Shown: positions 1 to 9,916 of the stretch, one piece after another
How the letters are laid out: every line of letters starts with the position of its first letter
Numbering within the stretch: the first letter of the stretch is position 1
NCBI RefSeq assembly: GCF_030622045.1
Contig: NZ_CP130886.1
Location: 4,596,001-4,660,000 of the forward strand
From: Planctellipticum variicoloris
GTDB lineage: Bacteria > Planctomycetota > Planctomycetia > Planctomycetales > Planctomycetaceae
Length of the DNA: 64,000 nt
Direction: 5' to 3'
Notes under the pieces: model-generated
What the model saw: the letters and a program-made list of their open reading frames with translations, nothing else
Told to the model about the DNA's origin: nothing
Database searches by the model: none
Made by a program: the position numbers and the translations under genes

Positions 1-683
1 ATCTGTATGACAGCGTGGAGACCGGCCGGCCGGCCTTCGACGAGCGGTTCGGACAGCCGCTGTTTTCGTGGCTCGCCGAGCGTCCCGAAGAAGCGGCCGA
101 GTTTGATGCGGCGATGACCGCGATCCACGGTCGGGAGACTGCTGCCGCGATCGAGGCGTACGACTTCAGCCGGTATCCCCACCTCATCGATGTCGGGGGC
201 GGGAACGGCAGCCAGTTGCTGGATGTTCTCCGCGCGCTGCCGGAGATTCGCGGCACGGTGTTTGATCTGCCGGGCGTGGTGGATCGCACCCGGAACTTGA
301 TCACCGAGGCGGGGTTCGCGGACCGGTGCGACGCCGTTGGCGGCAGCTTCTTTGAAGAGGCGCCCGCGGGGGCGGATGGCTATGTCCTGCGGCACATCAT
401 TCACGACTGGAACGACGAGCAGTCGCTGCAGATTCTGCGGACGATCCGCAACGCGGCCACGGAATCGTCGCGGCTGATTGTGATTGAGAACGTGATCCCG
501 GAAGGGAACGGCCCCGGCTTCGCCAAGCTGCTCGACCTGACCATGCTCGTCATCCCCGGCGGCAAGGAACGGACGGCCGAAGAATACCGGGGGCTGTTTG
601 CCGAAGCGGGCTGGGAACTGACGAGCATCACGCCGACGGCCGCGGATGTGAGTGTGCTGGAAGGAAAAGTGGTTGGTGGATAG
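1..683 (+). CDS. O-methyltransferase, SAM-dependent (5'-truncated)
   Basis: The C-terminal part of a class I SAM-dependent O-methyltransferase of the plant/fungal OMT type (Methyltransf_2, PF00891, as in acetylserotonin or small-molecule O-methyltransferases). The frame is open to the left edge (codons from base 3 read L-Y-D-S-V-E-T-G), so the N-terminal dimerisation/winged-helix part lies outside the window. Visible are the SAM-binding glycine loop IDVGGGNGSQ, the acidic FDLP strand end, and the HIIHDW motif whose histidine is the usual catalytic base. The GTG at base 15 is internal to the family domain, not a start. The substrate cannot be told from sequence. The next gene is on the opposite strand, so no operon partner is visible downstream. 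Confidence 0.85.
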   Translation, partial: LYDSVETGRPAFDERFGQPLFSWLAERPEEAAEFDAAMTAIHGRETAAAIEAYDFSRYPHLIDVGGGNGSQLLDVLRALPEIRGTVFDLPGVVDRTRNLITEAGFADRCDAVGGSFFEEAPAGADGYVLRHIIHDWNDEQSLQILRTIRNAATESSRLIVIENVIPEGNGPGFAKLLDLTMLVIPGGKERTAEEYRGLFAEAGWELTSITPTAADVSVLEGKVVGG

Positions 684-743
684 TGGTTGGGGAGAAGAAG
701 GAAGACGGAAAGTCCAGCGTCTTCCTCAACGCTCGACGATTCG

Positions 744-2120
744 TCACAGCGACTTCAGATACTCCAGCAGATCGTTTTTCTCATCTTCGGTCAGGTCGTC
801 CGGGTAGTTGTGGCCGGCGGCGTTCTTGCCGGGGAGAGTGGTCTTGAAGTAACGCCGGCGGTGGGCGGGAGAGACGACATCGTCCGGGATGTCGTCGTAC
901 TCCGTGACTTCGAGGCCGACGCGCGACTGATCGTAGCCGTCGCGGGTTCGTTTCCAGACCGGCGGTCGCTCCTGCGGATGCAGCACATGCCAGAGGGTCG
1001 GGACCGATCCGTTATGAAAATACGGAGCGCTGGCCCAGATCCCGTCGAGCGGCGGGGCCACGTAACCTTTCGGGTCGATAATCACCCGGTCTTCGCCGTA
1101 GCGACTCATCCACCCGACCTGCATCCACTTGCGATGCTCGACGGTCAGTGCATCAAAACGGAGCCGATCGGTTCCGATGTCATTGATCGCGATCGTCTTC
1201 TGTTCGTACCGTGCGTCGGGGCCATACGTGCCGTGGCAGCGGGAGCAGTTGGCCTCGAAGACCGTCCGACCGCGGGCGGCGCGAGCCTCGCTGATCTCCC
1301 ACGGGTATCGCGGCGATTCGACCGATTGAATCCAGGCATGGATCTGCCGGAAATCGTTCTCCCAGCCGTAGACCTTCTCGCGCGTATTCGAAGGAATGAG
1401 AATAAACTGCATCAACGGACGATGCGTGTTCGGAGCAAATCCGTCCGCGTAGAGGCCCGATTTCTTCTTCACGTTCCAGTACGGCGGAGCGTCGACATCG
1501 TGATCCAGGACCTGCAGCACAGGATGACTGAGATCGACGGACATGTCGGGCCGGCGAAGGGCGCCGAGCAGGACGCCAAAGATCACCGAATTCGTCGTGC
1601 CGTTGGTGATATTCAGCGGGATCTTGAGCGACCCCAGATCCATGTGTGTCAGGCGCTTCTTCACTTGAAGTTTGACGAGCCGGACATCTTCGGTCAGCGT
1701 CTGCAGGGCATAGTGTGAGTTGCCCAGGCCCGGAATGACCTGACCGGCGACGGAACCGCCATGACAAGCCAGACAGGTCATGACCCAGCCGTCGCCGCCA
1801 TTGCTGATGTATCCCAGCGGGCGTCCGCGGCATTCCGGATCGTCGGGAGTCGGGACGAGGCCGTAATACTCGAACATCAGTTTGCGACGGTCCAGGGGTG
1901 TCGCAGCTTCAGCCGTCGATCGATCCGGCTCCGGCCAGACAGTCCAGAGCCGGTCGAACACTTCGTCATCGAAATCAGCGGGCAGAAAGGCGTGCGTCCG
2001 GAGGACGTTCCAGCCGGCCGCGGGAGATGCAGCGTCGGCCGCAGCCGGTTCAACGGCCCGAACGACGCCAGCCGGGAAGAGCGTCGCCGCGACGATCACT
2101 GCACATCGGAAATCGAGCAT
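744..2120 (-). CDS. Exported di-heme c-type cytochrome family protein
   Basis: A 458-residue protein with an N-terminal signal peptide (hydrophobic stretch to about residue 22) and two CxxCH heme-attachment motifs: CLACH at residues 116-120 and CSRCH near residue 290. The spacing and the ending PYFHNGSVPTL...EYLKSL resemble periplasmic di-heme cytochromes of the peroxidase/RoxA-like group, so electron transfer or an oxidoreductase role in the periplasm is likely; the substrate is unknown. The ATG at 2120 follows the dehydratase stop by only 19 bases, so the two are probably cotranscribed. It could also be a cytochrome partner of an unlinked dehydrogenase. Confidence 0.75.
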   Translation of the reverse strand: MLDFRCAVIVAATLFPAGVVRAVEPAAADAASPAAGWNVLRTHAFLPADFDDEVFDRLWTVWPEPDRSTAEAATPLDRRKLMFEYYGLVPTPDDPECRGRPLGYISNGGDGWVMTCLACHGGSVAGQVIPGLGNSHYALQTLTEDVRLVKLQVKKRLTHMDLGSLKIPLNITNGTTNSVIFGVLLGALRRPDMSVDLSHPVLQVLDHDVDAPPYWNVKKKSGLYADGFAPNTHRPLMQFILIPSNTREKVYGWENDFRQIHAWIQSVESPRYPWEISEARAARGRTVFEANCSRCHGTYGPDARYEQKTIAINDIGTDRLRFDALTVEHRKWMQVGWMSRYGEDRVIIDPKGYVAPPLDGIWASAPYFHNGSVPTLWHVLHPQERPPVWKRTRDGYDQSRVGLEVTEYDDIPDDVVSPAHRRRYFKTTLPGKNAAGHNYPDDLTEDEKNDLLEYLKSL

Positions 2121-2139
2121 CCTTCAGACTCCTGCCGGA

Positions 2140-4134
2140 TCACGCCCGGCGCTGTTCCGCCTGACGCAACGCCGCCGTTCCCGCTTCGAGGGTCGCAATA
2201 ATCTTATCCACATCATAGATGCAGCCGGCCCAGGTCCCGCCGCCCGCCCGCTGCAACATCGCCCACAGGCGGGTTTCCGGGGGAATGCGCGGATCGGCGC
2301 AGAGAGCCGATCCCGGTTCGCGAGCCGCGAGAATCATCGCCCCCGCCTCAGGAGTGACCTCGTGCCCCGGTTCCCCGATGAAGTCTAGCCGACCGGTCAA
2401 ATTCCGGGTGTCGACCTCGATCCGGATCCGATCGCCATCCCGCAGTTTGCCGATCGGACCGCCGTCGAGAGCTTCCGGGCCGACGTGCCCGATGCAGGCC
2501 CCGGTCGACACGCCCGAAAACCGAGCGTCGGTGATCAGCGCCACATGCTTTCCGAACGGCAGATACCGCAGCGCCGACGTGATCTGGTAAGTCTCTTCCA
2601 TCCCGCAGCCCATCGGCCCGCGGCACATCAGGACGATGATATCCCCCTCGCGGATGGGATTGTGCGTCCGCCCCTTCACCGCGGCGATGGCATCCCGTTC
2701 GGTCGTGAAGACACGCGCAGGACCGGTCTTGCGGTAGACGCCGTCGGCATCGATGACCGACTTGTCGATCGACGTGCTCTTGATAACCGATCCTTCCGGA
2801 GCAATGTTCCCGACCGGAAAAGTCACCGTGCTGGTCAGCCCCCGCTCCTTCGCAACCGACGGAGCCATGATCACGGTGTCGGGATCGACGCCGTCCCGTT
2901 CGACCAGGAGATTTCTCAACCGGGTCCGCCTTTCGGAGCGTTCCCACCATTCGAGAATGTCCCCCAGCCGCTTGCCGGACGCCGTGAGGGCGTCGAGCTT
3001 GAGCAGCCCCAGCCCGCGCAGATGCAGCATCAGTTCCGGCACGCCCCCCGCCAGGAAGAAACGGATGGTCGGGTGGCCGATCGGACCGTTGGGAAGACAG
3101 TCCACCAGCCGGGGCGTCTGGCGGTTGAGGCGGTTCCAGTCATCGACCGTCGGCAGCGGCAACCCCGCTTCATACGCAAACGCGGGCATATGCAGCAGCA
3201 GGTTCGTCGAACCGCCGCAGGCCGCATGCACGATCATCGCATTATGAAACGCATCCGGCGTCAGAATATCCCGCATGGCCAGTCCGCGCTGTTCCAGTTC
3301 GGTCACCGCGCGAGCCGAGCGGACGGCCGCATCCAGCCAGATCGGCTGGCCGGACGGGGCCAGCGCCGAGTGCGGCAGGCACATGCCCAGCGCCTCGGCG
3401 ATCACCTGCGACGTCGCCGCGGTCCCCAGAAACTGGCAGCCCCCCCCCGGCGAGGCACAGGCCCGGCAGCCGGCTTCGGCCGCTTCTTCGAGGGTGATCT
3501 CTCCGTGGGCGTACCGGGCGCCGATCGTCTGCACTTTACCGGCGTCTTCCCCCTGTGCCGGCGGGAGCGTGACGCCGCCGGGCACAATGATGCACGGCAG
3601 ATCGCGCTGAGCCGCCAGCGCCATCATCATCGCCGGCAGTCCTTTGTCGCACGTCGCGACGCCGACGACACCCCGCCGCGTCGGCAGCGAGCGGATCAAT
3701 CGTTTCAGCACGATCGCGGCATCGTTGCGGAACGGCAGGCTGTCCATCATGCCGACCGTCCCCTGCGAACGTCCGTCGCAGGGATCGCTGACGAAGCCGG
3801 CGAACGGCAGGCATTCCAGCCGGTCGAATTCCCGGGCCGCCGCCTGCATGAGCAGGCCGACTTCGAAGTGCCCGGTGTGATAGCCCAGCGCTATCGGCCG
3901 GCCGTCTTCACCCCGAATCCCCCCCTGCGTGCTGAGGATCAGAAACTGCTTCCGCAGGAGCTGATCGGGCCGCCAGCCCATCCCCGCGTTCTGCGTCAGG
4001 CCGAACAGGTCCCCGCTGGGAGCGTCCCGGAGCAGCTCCGGTGTCAGAGGAAGCTGTCCTTCCGGCCCGGCGGCCTTGGTGGTGACTTCCCAGAGGTTGG
4101 CGTTTTGCGTATCGAGGAGCGAATAGTCAGGCAT
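2140..4134 (-). CDS. yjhG: YjhG/YagF-family dehydratase (D-xylonate dehydratase type)
   Basis: A 664-residue member of the IlvD/Edd dehydratase superfamily, close in length and layout to E. coli YjhG/YagF (about 655 residues), which dehydrate D-xylonate to 2-keto-3-deoxy-xylonate. Expected Fe-S cluster cysteines are present: C119 in DPCDG, C162 in TCDKG and C233 in GGGCQFLG. The C-terminal half has the [10 protein letters not shown] and [15 protein letters not shown] signatures of the swivelling domain. The enzyme is cytosolic and oxygen-sensitive by family. Its ATG (4132-4134) begins [10 protein letters not shown]. The downstream partner is a periplasmic cytochrome, an unusual companion for a sugar-acid dehydratase. 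Exact substrate (xylonate or another aldonate) is inferred. Confidence 0.85.
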   Translation of the reverse strand: MPDYSLLDTQNANLWEVTTKAAGPEGQLPLTPELLRDAPSGDLFGLTQNAGMGWRPDQLLRKQFLILSTQGGIRGEDGRPIALGYHTGHFEVGLLMQAAAREFDRLECLPFAGFVSDPCDGRSQGTVGMMDSLPFRNDAAIVLKRLIRSLPTRRGVVGVATCDKGLPAMMMALAAQRDLPCIIVPGGVTLPPAQGEDAGKVQTIGARYAHGEITLEEAAEAGCRACASPGGGCQFLGTAATSQVIAEALGMCLPHSALAPSGQPIWLDAAVRSARAVTELEQRGLAMRDILTPDAFHNAMIVHAACGGSTNLLLHMPAFAYEAGLPLPTVDDWNRLNRQTPRLVDCLPNGPIGHPTIRFFLAGGVPELMLHLRGLGLLKLDALTASGKRLGDILEWWERSERRTRLRNLLVERDGVDPDTVIMAPSVAKERGLTSTVTFPVGNIAPEGSVIKSTSIDKSVIDADGVYRKTGPARVFTTERDAIAAVKGRTHNPIREGDIIVLMCRGPMGCGMEETYQITSALRYLPFGKHVALITDARFSGVSTGACIGHVGPEALDGGPIGKLRDGDRIRIEVDTRNLTGRLDFIGEPGHEVTPEAGAMILAAREPGSALCADPRIPPETRLWAMLQRAGGGTWAGCIYDVDKIIATLEAGTAALRQAEQRRA

Positions 4135-4238
4135 GAAGTCGGGTTTCGGGTCTCGTGTCTCGGGCTTCGCAGAACAGACAAAAGTGGATGAGAGGCTTTG
4201 CGTCTTTGTCGACGCTCAACGATCAACTCTCAACGAAT

Positions 4239-4808
4239 TCAGTAGGGAAACACGTCCTTCACCGCAATCGTCAGTCCCGGCAGCCAGGGCTCGCCGGTAA
4301 TCGTCTGCGTGATGTTGTAGAGCACCGGCAGTCGATCCTGACCGACGACCGTGATCGTTTTGCTGTGCGGATCAACGTTCCACACGAGTTTGACGCCGCT
4401 ATCGAGATAGACTTCAGTCTTCTCGCGGATGTTCTGCTGAGTATCCGATGGCGAGTGGATCTCGACCGCCAGTATCGGAGCGCCGTCGACGAGGGTCGTA
4501 TCGTCCCCCTGCCGATCAATGACCTCCTGGCTGAAATACGCGACGTCAATTCCGACAGCCGTATCCGGGTCGTGAGTCAGGATGCAGCCTGCCTCGCCGC
4601 CCATGATGTATCCGCCGGCGCCGCTCCGCGTTCGCCACTCATGAAGCAGGCTGGACAGAACTACCAGTACAATGCTGTGCCAACGATTGCGCTTCGTCAT
4701 GGGCTCCTCCCGCAATTCCCCTCGGATCAGCCAGCGGTCGATACCGTCGTCCGGAAACGCCAGCAGGTCCGCAGTCGTCAGCGGTTTGATCAGTTCGGCA
4801 GTCGCCAT
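4239..4808 (-). CDS. Uma2-family putative endonuclease (DUF820)
   Basis: A 189-residue Uma2/DUF820 protein (PF05685), a restriction-endonuclease-like fold expanded in cyanobacteria and planctomycetes. The PD-(D/E)xK-like core is visible: an acidic strand GIDVAYFS, then PILAVEIHSPSD with E and a following K in REKTEVYL, then the family hallmark LVWNVDP. I chose ATG 4808 over an upstream GTG because GGGAGGA sits about 6 bases before it. It starts 29 bases after the PIG-L gene on the same strand, so it is likely the second gene of that operon. Biological role of Uma2 proteins is unresolved; nuclease activity is inferred from fold only. Confidence 0.8.
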   Translation of the reverse strand: MATAELIKPLTTADLLAFPDDGIDRWLIRGELREEPMTKRNRWHSIVLVVLSSLLHEWRTRSGAGGYIMGGEAGCILTHDPDTAVGIDVAYFSQEVIDRQGDDTTLVDGAPILAVEIHSPSDTQQNIREKTEVYLDSGVKLVWNVDPHSKTITVVGQDRLPVLYNITQTITGEPWLPGLTIAVKDVFPY

Positions 4809-4837
4809 GAGAGTCCTCCCTTCCGTCCCTTGCGCCA

Positions 4838-5662
4838 CTACGGCAGCATCGGAAACAACATCTTCGCATTCTCCCGCGTCAGAGGCGAGCCATATTCGCA
4901 GCCCTCGAATGCCTCAATAAGCCGGATCTTCGCACCCCGCTCCGGGCCATAAGTCTCGATCACCTGCTGCCGATAACGATCCGCCAGCGGACCGTTGAAC
5001 CGGCCAAAGAACTCCTTGAGATACTCCCGGCGGAGACTGGAATCCGTCGGAAAGCCATTCTCCTGGCAAAGCGTGTACGGCAGCCACTCGAAAAACTGCG
5101 ACTCGTGGCATGCGAGCTGATCGAGAATCTGCTCCAGCACCGGCTCGACGTCGATCACCACCGTCGGAGCAAACGGCGCCGGTCGCTGGAAGTTGTCGGA
5201 AAGGTATGCAATCACCGGATTGACCCGCAGGGCGGGGACCTCCGCCACGATGTGGGGCACGATCACCATATACGCCGCGTCGCAGACCAGCGTCGACGTC
5301 GCCCGGTGATCCGGATGGTAATCGTTCGGTCGGTGAGTCAGGATCAGATCCGGTTTGTACCGCCGGATCATCGCAATCAGCCGAAAACGGACTTCCAGCG
5401 TCGGCAGCAGCTTGCCGTCCGGATTGTCGAGGATCTCGTACTCGATTCCCATCAACTCGGCGACCGCCTCGGTCTCCGTCTTCCGCCGCTCCGCGAGCGG
5501 ACCCGGAAGCATCGACTGGTGCCCGGCGTTCCCGTTCGTCACGCTGACGAATTTCACGTGATGCCCGGCGGCCCGGTACATCGCCGTCACCCCGCCGGCT
5601 TTCAGCTCGCAATCATCCGGATGGGCGCCAATCACGAGAATTCGGAGTTTCTGATCCACCAT
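4838..5662 (-). CDS. PIG-L (LmbE-type) zinc-dependent deacetylase
   Basis: A 274-residue PIG-L/LmbE family protein (PF02585), which hydrolyses N-acetyl groups from sugars such as N-acetylglucosaminyl conjugates. The zinc-binding AHPDD motif lies at residues 13-17 and the second metal motif HPDH follows in [14 protein letters not shown]. The start is set at ATG 5662 ([17 protein letters not shown]), preceded by GAGGT; the frame stays open upstream but adds no family sequence. It is divergent from nadA with a 197-bp spacer that should hold both promoters. In planctomycetes these enzymes often sit with sugar or sulfated-polymer genes, but no such context is seen here. Confidence 0.85.
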   Translation of the reverse strand: MVDQKLRILVIGAHPDDCELKAGGVTAMYRAAGHHVKFVSVTNGNAGHQSMLPGPLAERRKTETEAVAELMGIEYEILDNPDGKLLPTLEVRFRLIAMIRRYKPDLILTHRPNDYHPDHRATSTLVCDAAYMVIVPHIVAEVPALRVNPVIAYLSDNFQRPAPFAPTVVIDVEPVLEQILDQLACHESQFFEWLPYTLCQENGFPTDSSLRREYLKEFFGRFNGPLADRYRQQVIETYGPERGAKIRLIEAFEGCEYGSPLTRENAKMLFPMLP

Positions 5663-5859
5663 TGACCTCGATTCCGGGAGAGTTGACGACAAAACGGGGC
5701 GACGCATTGAATTCTGCCGGTCTGTGCCGAAAATGGAAGGCACTGGCGGTGTCTGGGAGGGGCGAACGCGCTGTTCAGACTCCGTGTCGAAGACGCACCG
5801 GTCGATCCCGACCGTCTGCTGCTGCCGGCCGCCCTGCTCTGCCCTTGGGAAACCTTGCC

Positions 5860-6855
5860 ATGTCGCTGCCCGTCGTCACCACCCCGCCTGTTGCAGAACC
5901 GTTCGAAGATCCGCTCGATTTGATGGACGAAATCGAACGTCTGAAGGCCGAGAAGGACGCCGTCATCTTGGCCCACTTCTACGTCGATGGCGACCTGCAG
6001 GACATCGCCGACTATACGGGCGACAGCCTGAAACTCGCCCGCGACGCGACGTCCGTCCCAAATTCGACGATCGTCTTCTGCGGCGTCCACTTCATGGGAG
6101 AATCCGCCAAGATTCTCAGCCCCGAGAAAACAATCCTGATGCCCGACCTGCTGGCCGGCTGTTCCCTCGCGGACAGTTGCCCGGCGGACAAACTGGCGGC
6201 ATTCCAGCAGGAACTGCGAGCACAAGGTCGGGATTTCCAGACGGTGGCCTACATCAACACCACCGCAGCGGTCAAAGCCCTCTGCGACTGGATCGTCACC
6301 AGCGGCAACGCCCGCGAAATCATCGACCGCGTCCCCGCCGACAAAGAAATTCTCTTCGTCCCCGACCAGCACCTGGGCCGGTATCTCAGTAGCGTCACCG
6401 GCCGAAAGATGATCCTCTGGCCGGGCTCGTGCATGGTCCACGAAGTCTTCAGCATTCAGGATCTCCTCCGGGCGAAGCGCAATCACCCCGGCTCCGAAGT
6501 CCTCGCCCACCCGGAATGCCCGGCAAACATTCTGGAGCTCGCCGATATGATCGGCGGCACCGAAAAGATGCGGAAATACGTCGCCTCCATCCCCGAAAAG
6601 CGCGTCTTCCTGGTGGCCACGGAAGCCAACATGATCCACCCGCTGCAGAAACTGGCCCCGCAGCACGAATACATCCCCGTGCCGGGGATCATGGCCTCGA
6701 CCGGCGAAACCTGCGCCTGCAACCGCTGCCCCCACATGGCGCGAAATACCCTCCAGAAAGTCCGCAACTGCCTCCGGGACGGCAAACCCGAGATCGTCTG
6801 GCAGCCGTACTACGCCCAGGCCCGCGAAGTCCTGCAACGCAGCCTGCTGCAGTAA
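5860..6855 (+). CDS. nadA: Quinolinate synthase
   Basis: A 331-residue quinolinate synthase A: condenses iminoaspartate with dihydroxyacetone phosphate to quinolinate in de novo NAD synthesis, using a [4Fe-4S] cluster. Family signatures are plain: [21 protein letters not shown] near the N-terminus, [29 protein letters not shown] and [15 protein letters not shown]. Cysteines in the [19 protein letters not shown] and CACNRC regions supply the cluster ligands. The ATG at 5860 begins [10 protein letters not shown]; the frame is open for 66 more codons upstream but that part is low-complexity Arg/Pro and overlaps the divergent promoter region. No nadB or nadC lies nearby. Cluster demand links it functionally to the suf block downstream. 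Confidence 0.96.
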   Translation: MSLPVVTTPPVAEPFEDPLDLMDEIERLKAEKDAVILAHFYVDGDLQDIADYTGDSLKLARDATSVPNSTIVFCGVHFMGESAKILSPEKTILMPDLLAGCSLADSCPADKLAAFQQELRAQGRDFQTVAYINTTAAVKALCDWIVTSGNAREIIDRVPADKEILFVPDQHLGRYLSSVTGRKMILWPGSCMVHEVFSIQDLLRAKRNHPGSEVLAHPECPANILELADMIGGTEKMRKYVASIPEKRVFLVATEANMIHPLQKLAPQHEYIPVPGIMASTGETCACNRCPHMARNTLQKVRNCLRDGKPEIVWQPYYAQAREVLQRSLLQ

Positions 6856-7070
6856 ACAGAAGTGGAGAGCAGGCAACTCGCGGGGTGGCCGGCGGCTGGA
6901 GCGTCTTCGCGAAGCCCCGGCCCTGGACCCGAGCGCCTGCTCACCCGCAGGTGGCTGGCGTCGGAGTCTGCGACGATCCAGAATCAGGAAGTCTGCCGAG
7001 CCCTCAGCCGCAAGTTCGGCGCTCTCCGGAATTCCGGCCGGTGCCGCCGGCCCTCCATCAGAAAGACACC

Positions 7071-7943
7071 ATGGGACTCTCAACACTCGGCCTGGCCGCC
7101 CTCGCGGGACTTCTTCTCGGGCAGGCGGACGCCGCCGGGCCGTATGAATCGATCGGATTCGTCGAAATCCCGGCGGAAGTCGAGCTGGGAGCCATGTCCG
7201 CTGTGGCAGTCGATGCGCACGACCAGATCTACATTCTGCACCGCGGCGATCTGCCGATTCTGAAGTTTGACTCCAACGGAAAATACGTGAAGGGCTGGGG
7301 CCAAGGACTCTTCAAGGTCCCCCACGGGCTGCGCGTCGGGCCGGACGGGGCCATCTGGACGACCGACAACGGCAACCACGTCCTGCGGAAGTTCTCGCCG
7401 GAAGGAGAACTGCTGGCGACCATCGGCCGCGAAGGCAAAGCCGCCGGCGGGGCCGACGGCTTCCGCGCACCGGACGACCTGGTCTTTGACTCGAAGGGCC
7501 AGATCTACGTCGCCGACAGCGGCAACGGTCGGATCGCGAAGCTCGATCCTTCCGGCAAATTCCTCAGCCAATGGGGCAAGAAGGGTAAGGCCCCCGGCGA
7601 ATTCGCCACCGCGCACGGGCTGGCGATCGACAAGGCGGACCGGATTTACGTCGCCGACCGCGGCAACCAGCGGGTCCAGGTTTTCGAAGCCTCGGGCGCC
7701 CACTTGGCCGACTGGAGCGGCTTCGGCAATCCGTTCGGCCTGATCGTCATCGGCGAGGAGCTGCTGGCCTCAGAAGGAGACAAGCACCTGATCGTCCATT
7801 TCGATCGCGACGGCAAAATCACGTCGAAGTGGGGGACGCCGGAATTGCTGAAGCTGCCCCACCTGATGGCGGTGAACTCTCAGGGGGTGCTGTTCGTCGC
7901 GGAGGTGAACGGCAAGCGGATTCAGAAGTTCCGGCGGAAATGA
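7071..7943 (+). CDS. Exported NHL-repeat beta-propeller protein
   Basis: A 290-residue protein with a short signal peptide (GLSTLGLAALAGLLLGQADA) followed by NHL-type propeller repeats: successive blades read HGLRVGPDGAIWTTDNGNH, DDLVFDSKGQIYVADSGNGR and HGLAIDKADRIYVADRGNQR, each ending in a V/L-x-F/K strand. The architecture matches six-bladed NHL propellers such as the peptidyl-alpha-hydroxyglycine lyase family, common as exported proteins in planctomycetes; no catalytic set can be assigned. The ATG at 7071 is the first start giving a signal peptide. It lies 106 bases upstream of ribBA but shares no obvious function with it. Confidence 0.8.
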   Translation: MGLSTLGLAALAGLLLGQADAAGPYESIGFVEIPAEVELGAMSAVAVDAHDQIYILHRGDLPILKFDSNGKYVKGWGQGLFKVPHGLRVGPDGAIWTTDNGNHVLRKFSPEGELLATIGREGKAAGGADGFRAPDDLVFDSKGQIYVADSGNGRIAKLDPSGKFLSQWGKKGKAPGEFATAHGLAIDKADRIYVADRGNQRVQVFEASGAHLADWSGFGNPFGLIVIGEELLASEGDKHLIVHFDRDGKITSKWGTPELLKLPHLMAVNSQGVLFVAEVNGKRIQKFRRK

Positions 7944-8049
7944 ATGCCGGAGCGATCCACGGCGTCAATTGGCGGGGATGACCGGTCCGCCTAAGATTAG
8001 GCATTGGCCTCCCGGTTGTCACACTGTCTTCTCCGCTGCTGGACCCACC

Positions 8050-9297
8050 ATGCCCGTTCCTCCTGAAGATTTCCACACGATCGACGACGCCATCGAGGCC
8101 CTCCGCGCAGGACGCATGGTGATCGTCGTCGATGCCGAGGAGCGGGAAAACGAAGGGGACTTTCTCTGCGCGGCCGAGTCCATCACGCCCGAAATGGTGA
8201 ACTTCATGATTCGCCACGGCGCGGGAGTGCTGTGCACCCCCATGCTGCAGGAGCAGGCGGACCGCCTGGGCCTGACCCCGATCGTCGACGCTCAGCGGAA
8301 TACCGCCCCGAACAGTACGTCGTTTCTGACGCCAGTCGACCATCAGACCGCCGGCAGCGGCGTGAGTGCCGACAATCGGGCCAGAACGATTCAGGCGCTC
8401 AGCGATCCGCAAAGCCGGGCCGAAGATTTCGTCCGTCCCGGTCACATCTATCCGCTGCTCGCCAAAGAAGGGGGCGTCCTCCGCCGCGCCGGCCACACTG
8501 AGGCCACAGTCGATCTGGTCCGCATGGCGGGGATGAAGCCGGTCGGCGTGTTGATCGAGATCCTCAGCGAGCACGGTAACGGGATGGCGAATCTCGACGA
8601 GCTGAAGGAACTCTCGACGAAGTACAGTCTGCCGCTGATCTCGATCGATCAGCTCATCCGCTACCGCCGCCGCCGGGAACAGCTCGTCCAGCGTGCCGTC
8701 GAAGTGGAGTTCGAAACGCGGCAGTACGGCAAATTCAAAGTCATCGCGTACGACGTCTCCTTCGAAGATCAACAGCCCATGGCGATCGTCTGGGGCGATC
8801 TCAAATCGATCCCGGCGCCGCTGGTGCGGGTCCATTCGTCGTGTTTTACCGGTGACGTCCTCGACTCCCTGCGCTGCGACTGCGGAGATCAGCTCCACAT
8901 GGCCATGCAGATGATCCACCAGGAAGGGGCCGGGGCGGTCGTCTACCTGCCGCAGGAAGGCCGGGGAATCGGCCTGGTCGCAAAACTCAAGGCCTACACG
9001 CTGCAGGACCAGGGCCTGGATACCGTCGAAGCCAATCACAAGCTCGGGTTCAAGGCCGATTCGCGGGATTACGGCATCGGCCTGCAGATCCTGAAGGATC
9101 TGGGCCTCTCCGCGGTCCGGCTGCTGACAAACAACCCGCAGAAGGTCAACGCGTTCCCGGGATTCGACCTCAAACTCGTCGGTCAAGTCCCGATCATTGC
9201 CCCGCACGCCCACCAGCGCGAAGTCTACCTGGCCACCAAACGCGACAAGATGGGCCACATTCTGCCCGCGGCGACCGCGGTTCAGCCGGAAGAATAG
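8050..9297 (+). CDS. ribBA: Bifunctional 3,4-dihydroxy-2-butanone-4-phosphate synthase / GTP cyclohydrolase II
   Basis: A 415-residue RibBA fusion feeding both branches of riboflavin synthesis. Residues 1-205 are the RibB domain, with the acidic metal/phosphate loop DAEERENEGDF, a conserved FVRPGHIYPL and the RRAGHTEATVDL histidine region. Residues 206-400 are the RibA domain, with zinc cysteines in the C-x10-C-x-C pattern (CFTGDVLDSLRCDC), the catalytic stretch YLPQEGRGIGL and the C-terminal LLTNNPQKV. Start ATG 8050 (MPVPPEDFHT) matches the usual N-terminus; 27 upstream open codons are not family-like. Convergent with csrA. No FMN riboswitch is evident in the short leader. Confidence 0.96.
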   Translation: MPVPPEDFHTIDDAIEALRAGRMVIVVDAEERENEGDFLCAAESITPEMVNFMIRHGAGVLCTPMLQEQADRLGLTPIVDAQRNTAPNSTSFLTPVDHQTAGSGVSADNRARTIQALSDPQSRAEDFVRPGHIYPLLAKEGGVLRRAGHTEATVDLVRMAGMKPVGVLIEILSEHGNGMANLDELKELSTKYSLPLISIDQLIRYRRRREQLVQRAVEVEFETRQYGKFKVIAYDVSFEDQQPMAIVWGDLKSIPAPLVRVHSSCFTGDVLDSLRCDCGDQLHMAMQMIHQEGAGAVVYLPQEGRGIGLVAKLKAYTLQDQGLDTVEANHKLGFKADSRDYGIGLQILKDLGLSAVRLLTNNPQKVNAFPGFDLKLVGQVPIIAPHAHQREVYLATKRDKMGHILPAATAVQPEE

Positions 9298-9389
9298 GAT
9301 CTCACGCAACGAAGAAACATCGAATGACGAAGGCGGAATTTCGAAAGGAATGCAGTCGAGAGCCAGAAAGAACGAAGCCGAAGTGCCGC

Positions 9390-9460
9390 TTTGCAACTGA
9401 CAACTGACCAATGGCAACTGACCAATCTCGCTATTCCCTATTCGCGACTCGCTCTCCTCG
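9390..9460. repeat. Short-period degenerate tandem tract (AACTGAC / CTATTCCC type)
   Basis: Between the convergent ribBA and csrA genes lies a tract of repeated short words: CAACTGAC three times in slightly changed form, then GCTATTCCCTATTCGCGACTCGC. The same words recur at 38553-38605, 41460-41492, 50236-50265 and 58066-58093. The rest of 9298-9583 shows no gene. Confidence 0.6.
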
Positions 9461-9583
9461 CCCGCGGTGAAGAGCTCCGGCGATGCTGGGTCGGCACCGC
9501 TCGAAGCCCTTCCCCGCGAGTCCACGAGGCTCGATCAATTCACGCTGCATCGTTTCACCCTTTCCCTGGTGAGTGCAGGCCGA

Positions 9584-9916
9584 TTAGCCGACTGCCGTCA
9601 TCAGCCGACGGAGGGGGCCGTTGGTCAGCGACCCCGCAAAGCCGCTGGAACTGTCGAGCACGCCGCTCGAATCGAATTTCGCCAGAAATCGTTCGACCCC
9701 CTGCTCTTCGGCGGTCGCGGCGTCGGCGTCAACATCCGCAGCCGGCAACTCGGCCCCGGCGCCAGGATACTCGGCCAGCTCAGCCCGCAGGACGCGGACG
9801 TGGGCCGGGGCTTCAATCCCGATCTTGACCGAGCCGCGGCCGGTCTGAATCACCTTGATCACAATGTCATCGCCGATCTTGATCATCTCAGCACGTTTAC
9901 GGGTCAGAACGAGCAT
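9584..9916 (-). CDS. csrA: Carbon storage regulator CsrA with C-terminal extension
   Basis: The first 60 or so residues are canonical CsrA/RsmA: MLVLTRKRAEMIKIGDDIVI, KIGIEAP and HVRVLRAEL, including the RNA-binding strand-1 residues and the VxR tail. CsrA dimers bind GGA motifs in mRNA leaders. The protein is 110 residues, versus 60-75 for typical family members: about 50 extra residues follow, first an acidic/Ala segment (DVDADAATAEEQG) then a predicted amphipathic part (VERFLAKF...LRRLMTAVG). Start: ATG 9916 has AAGGA about 9 bases upstream; an in-frame ATG at 9925 abuts that same AAGGA too closely. Monocistronic, convergent with ribBA, with a long 5' region. Confidence 0.92.
   Translation of the reverse strand: MLVLTRKRAEMIKIGDDIVIKVIQTGRGSVKIGIEAPAHVRVLRAELAEYPGAGAELPAADVDADAATAEEQGVERFLAKFDSSGVLDSSSGFAGSLTNGPLRRLMTAVG

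Noticed and set aside
7819-9525. 568-codon antisense frame over ribBA
   Set aside because: Shadow of a confidently identified bifunctional enzyme; no motifs of its own.
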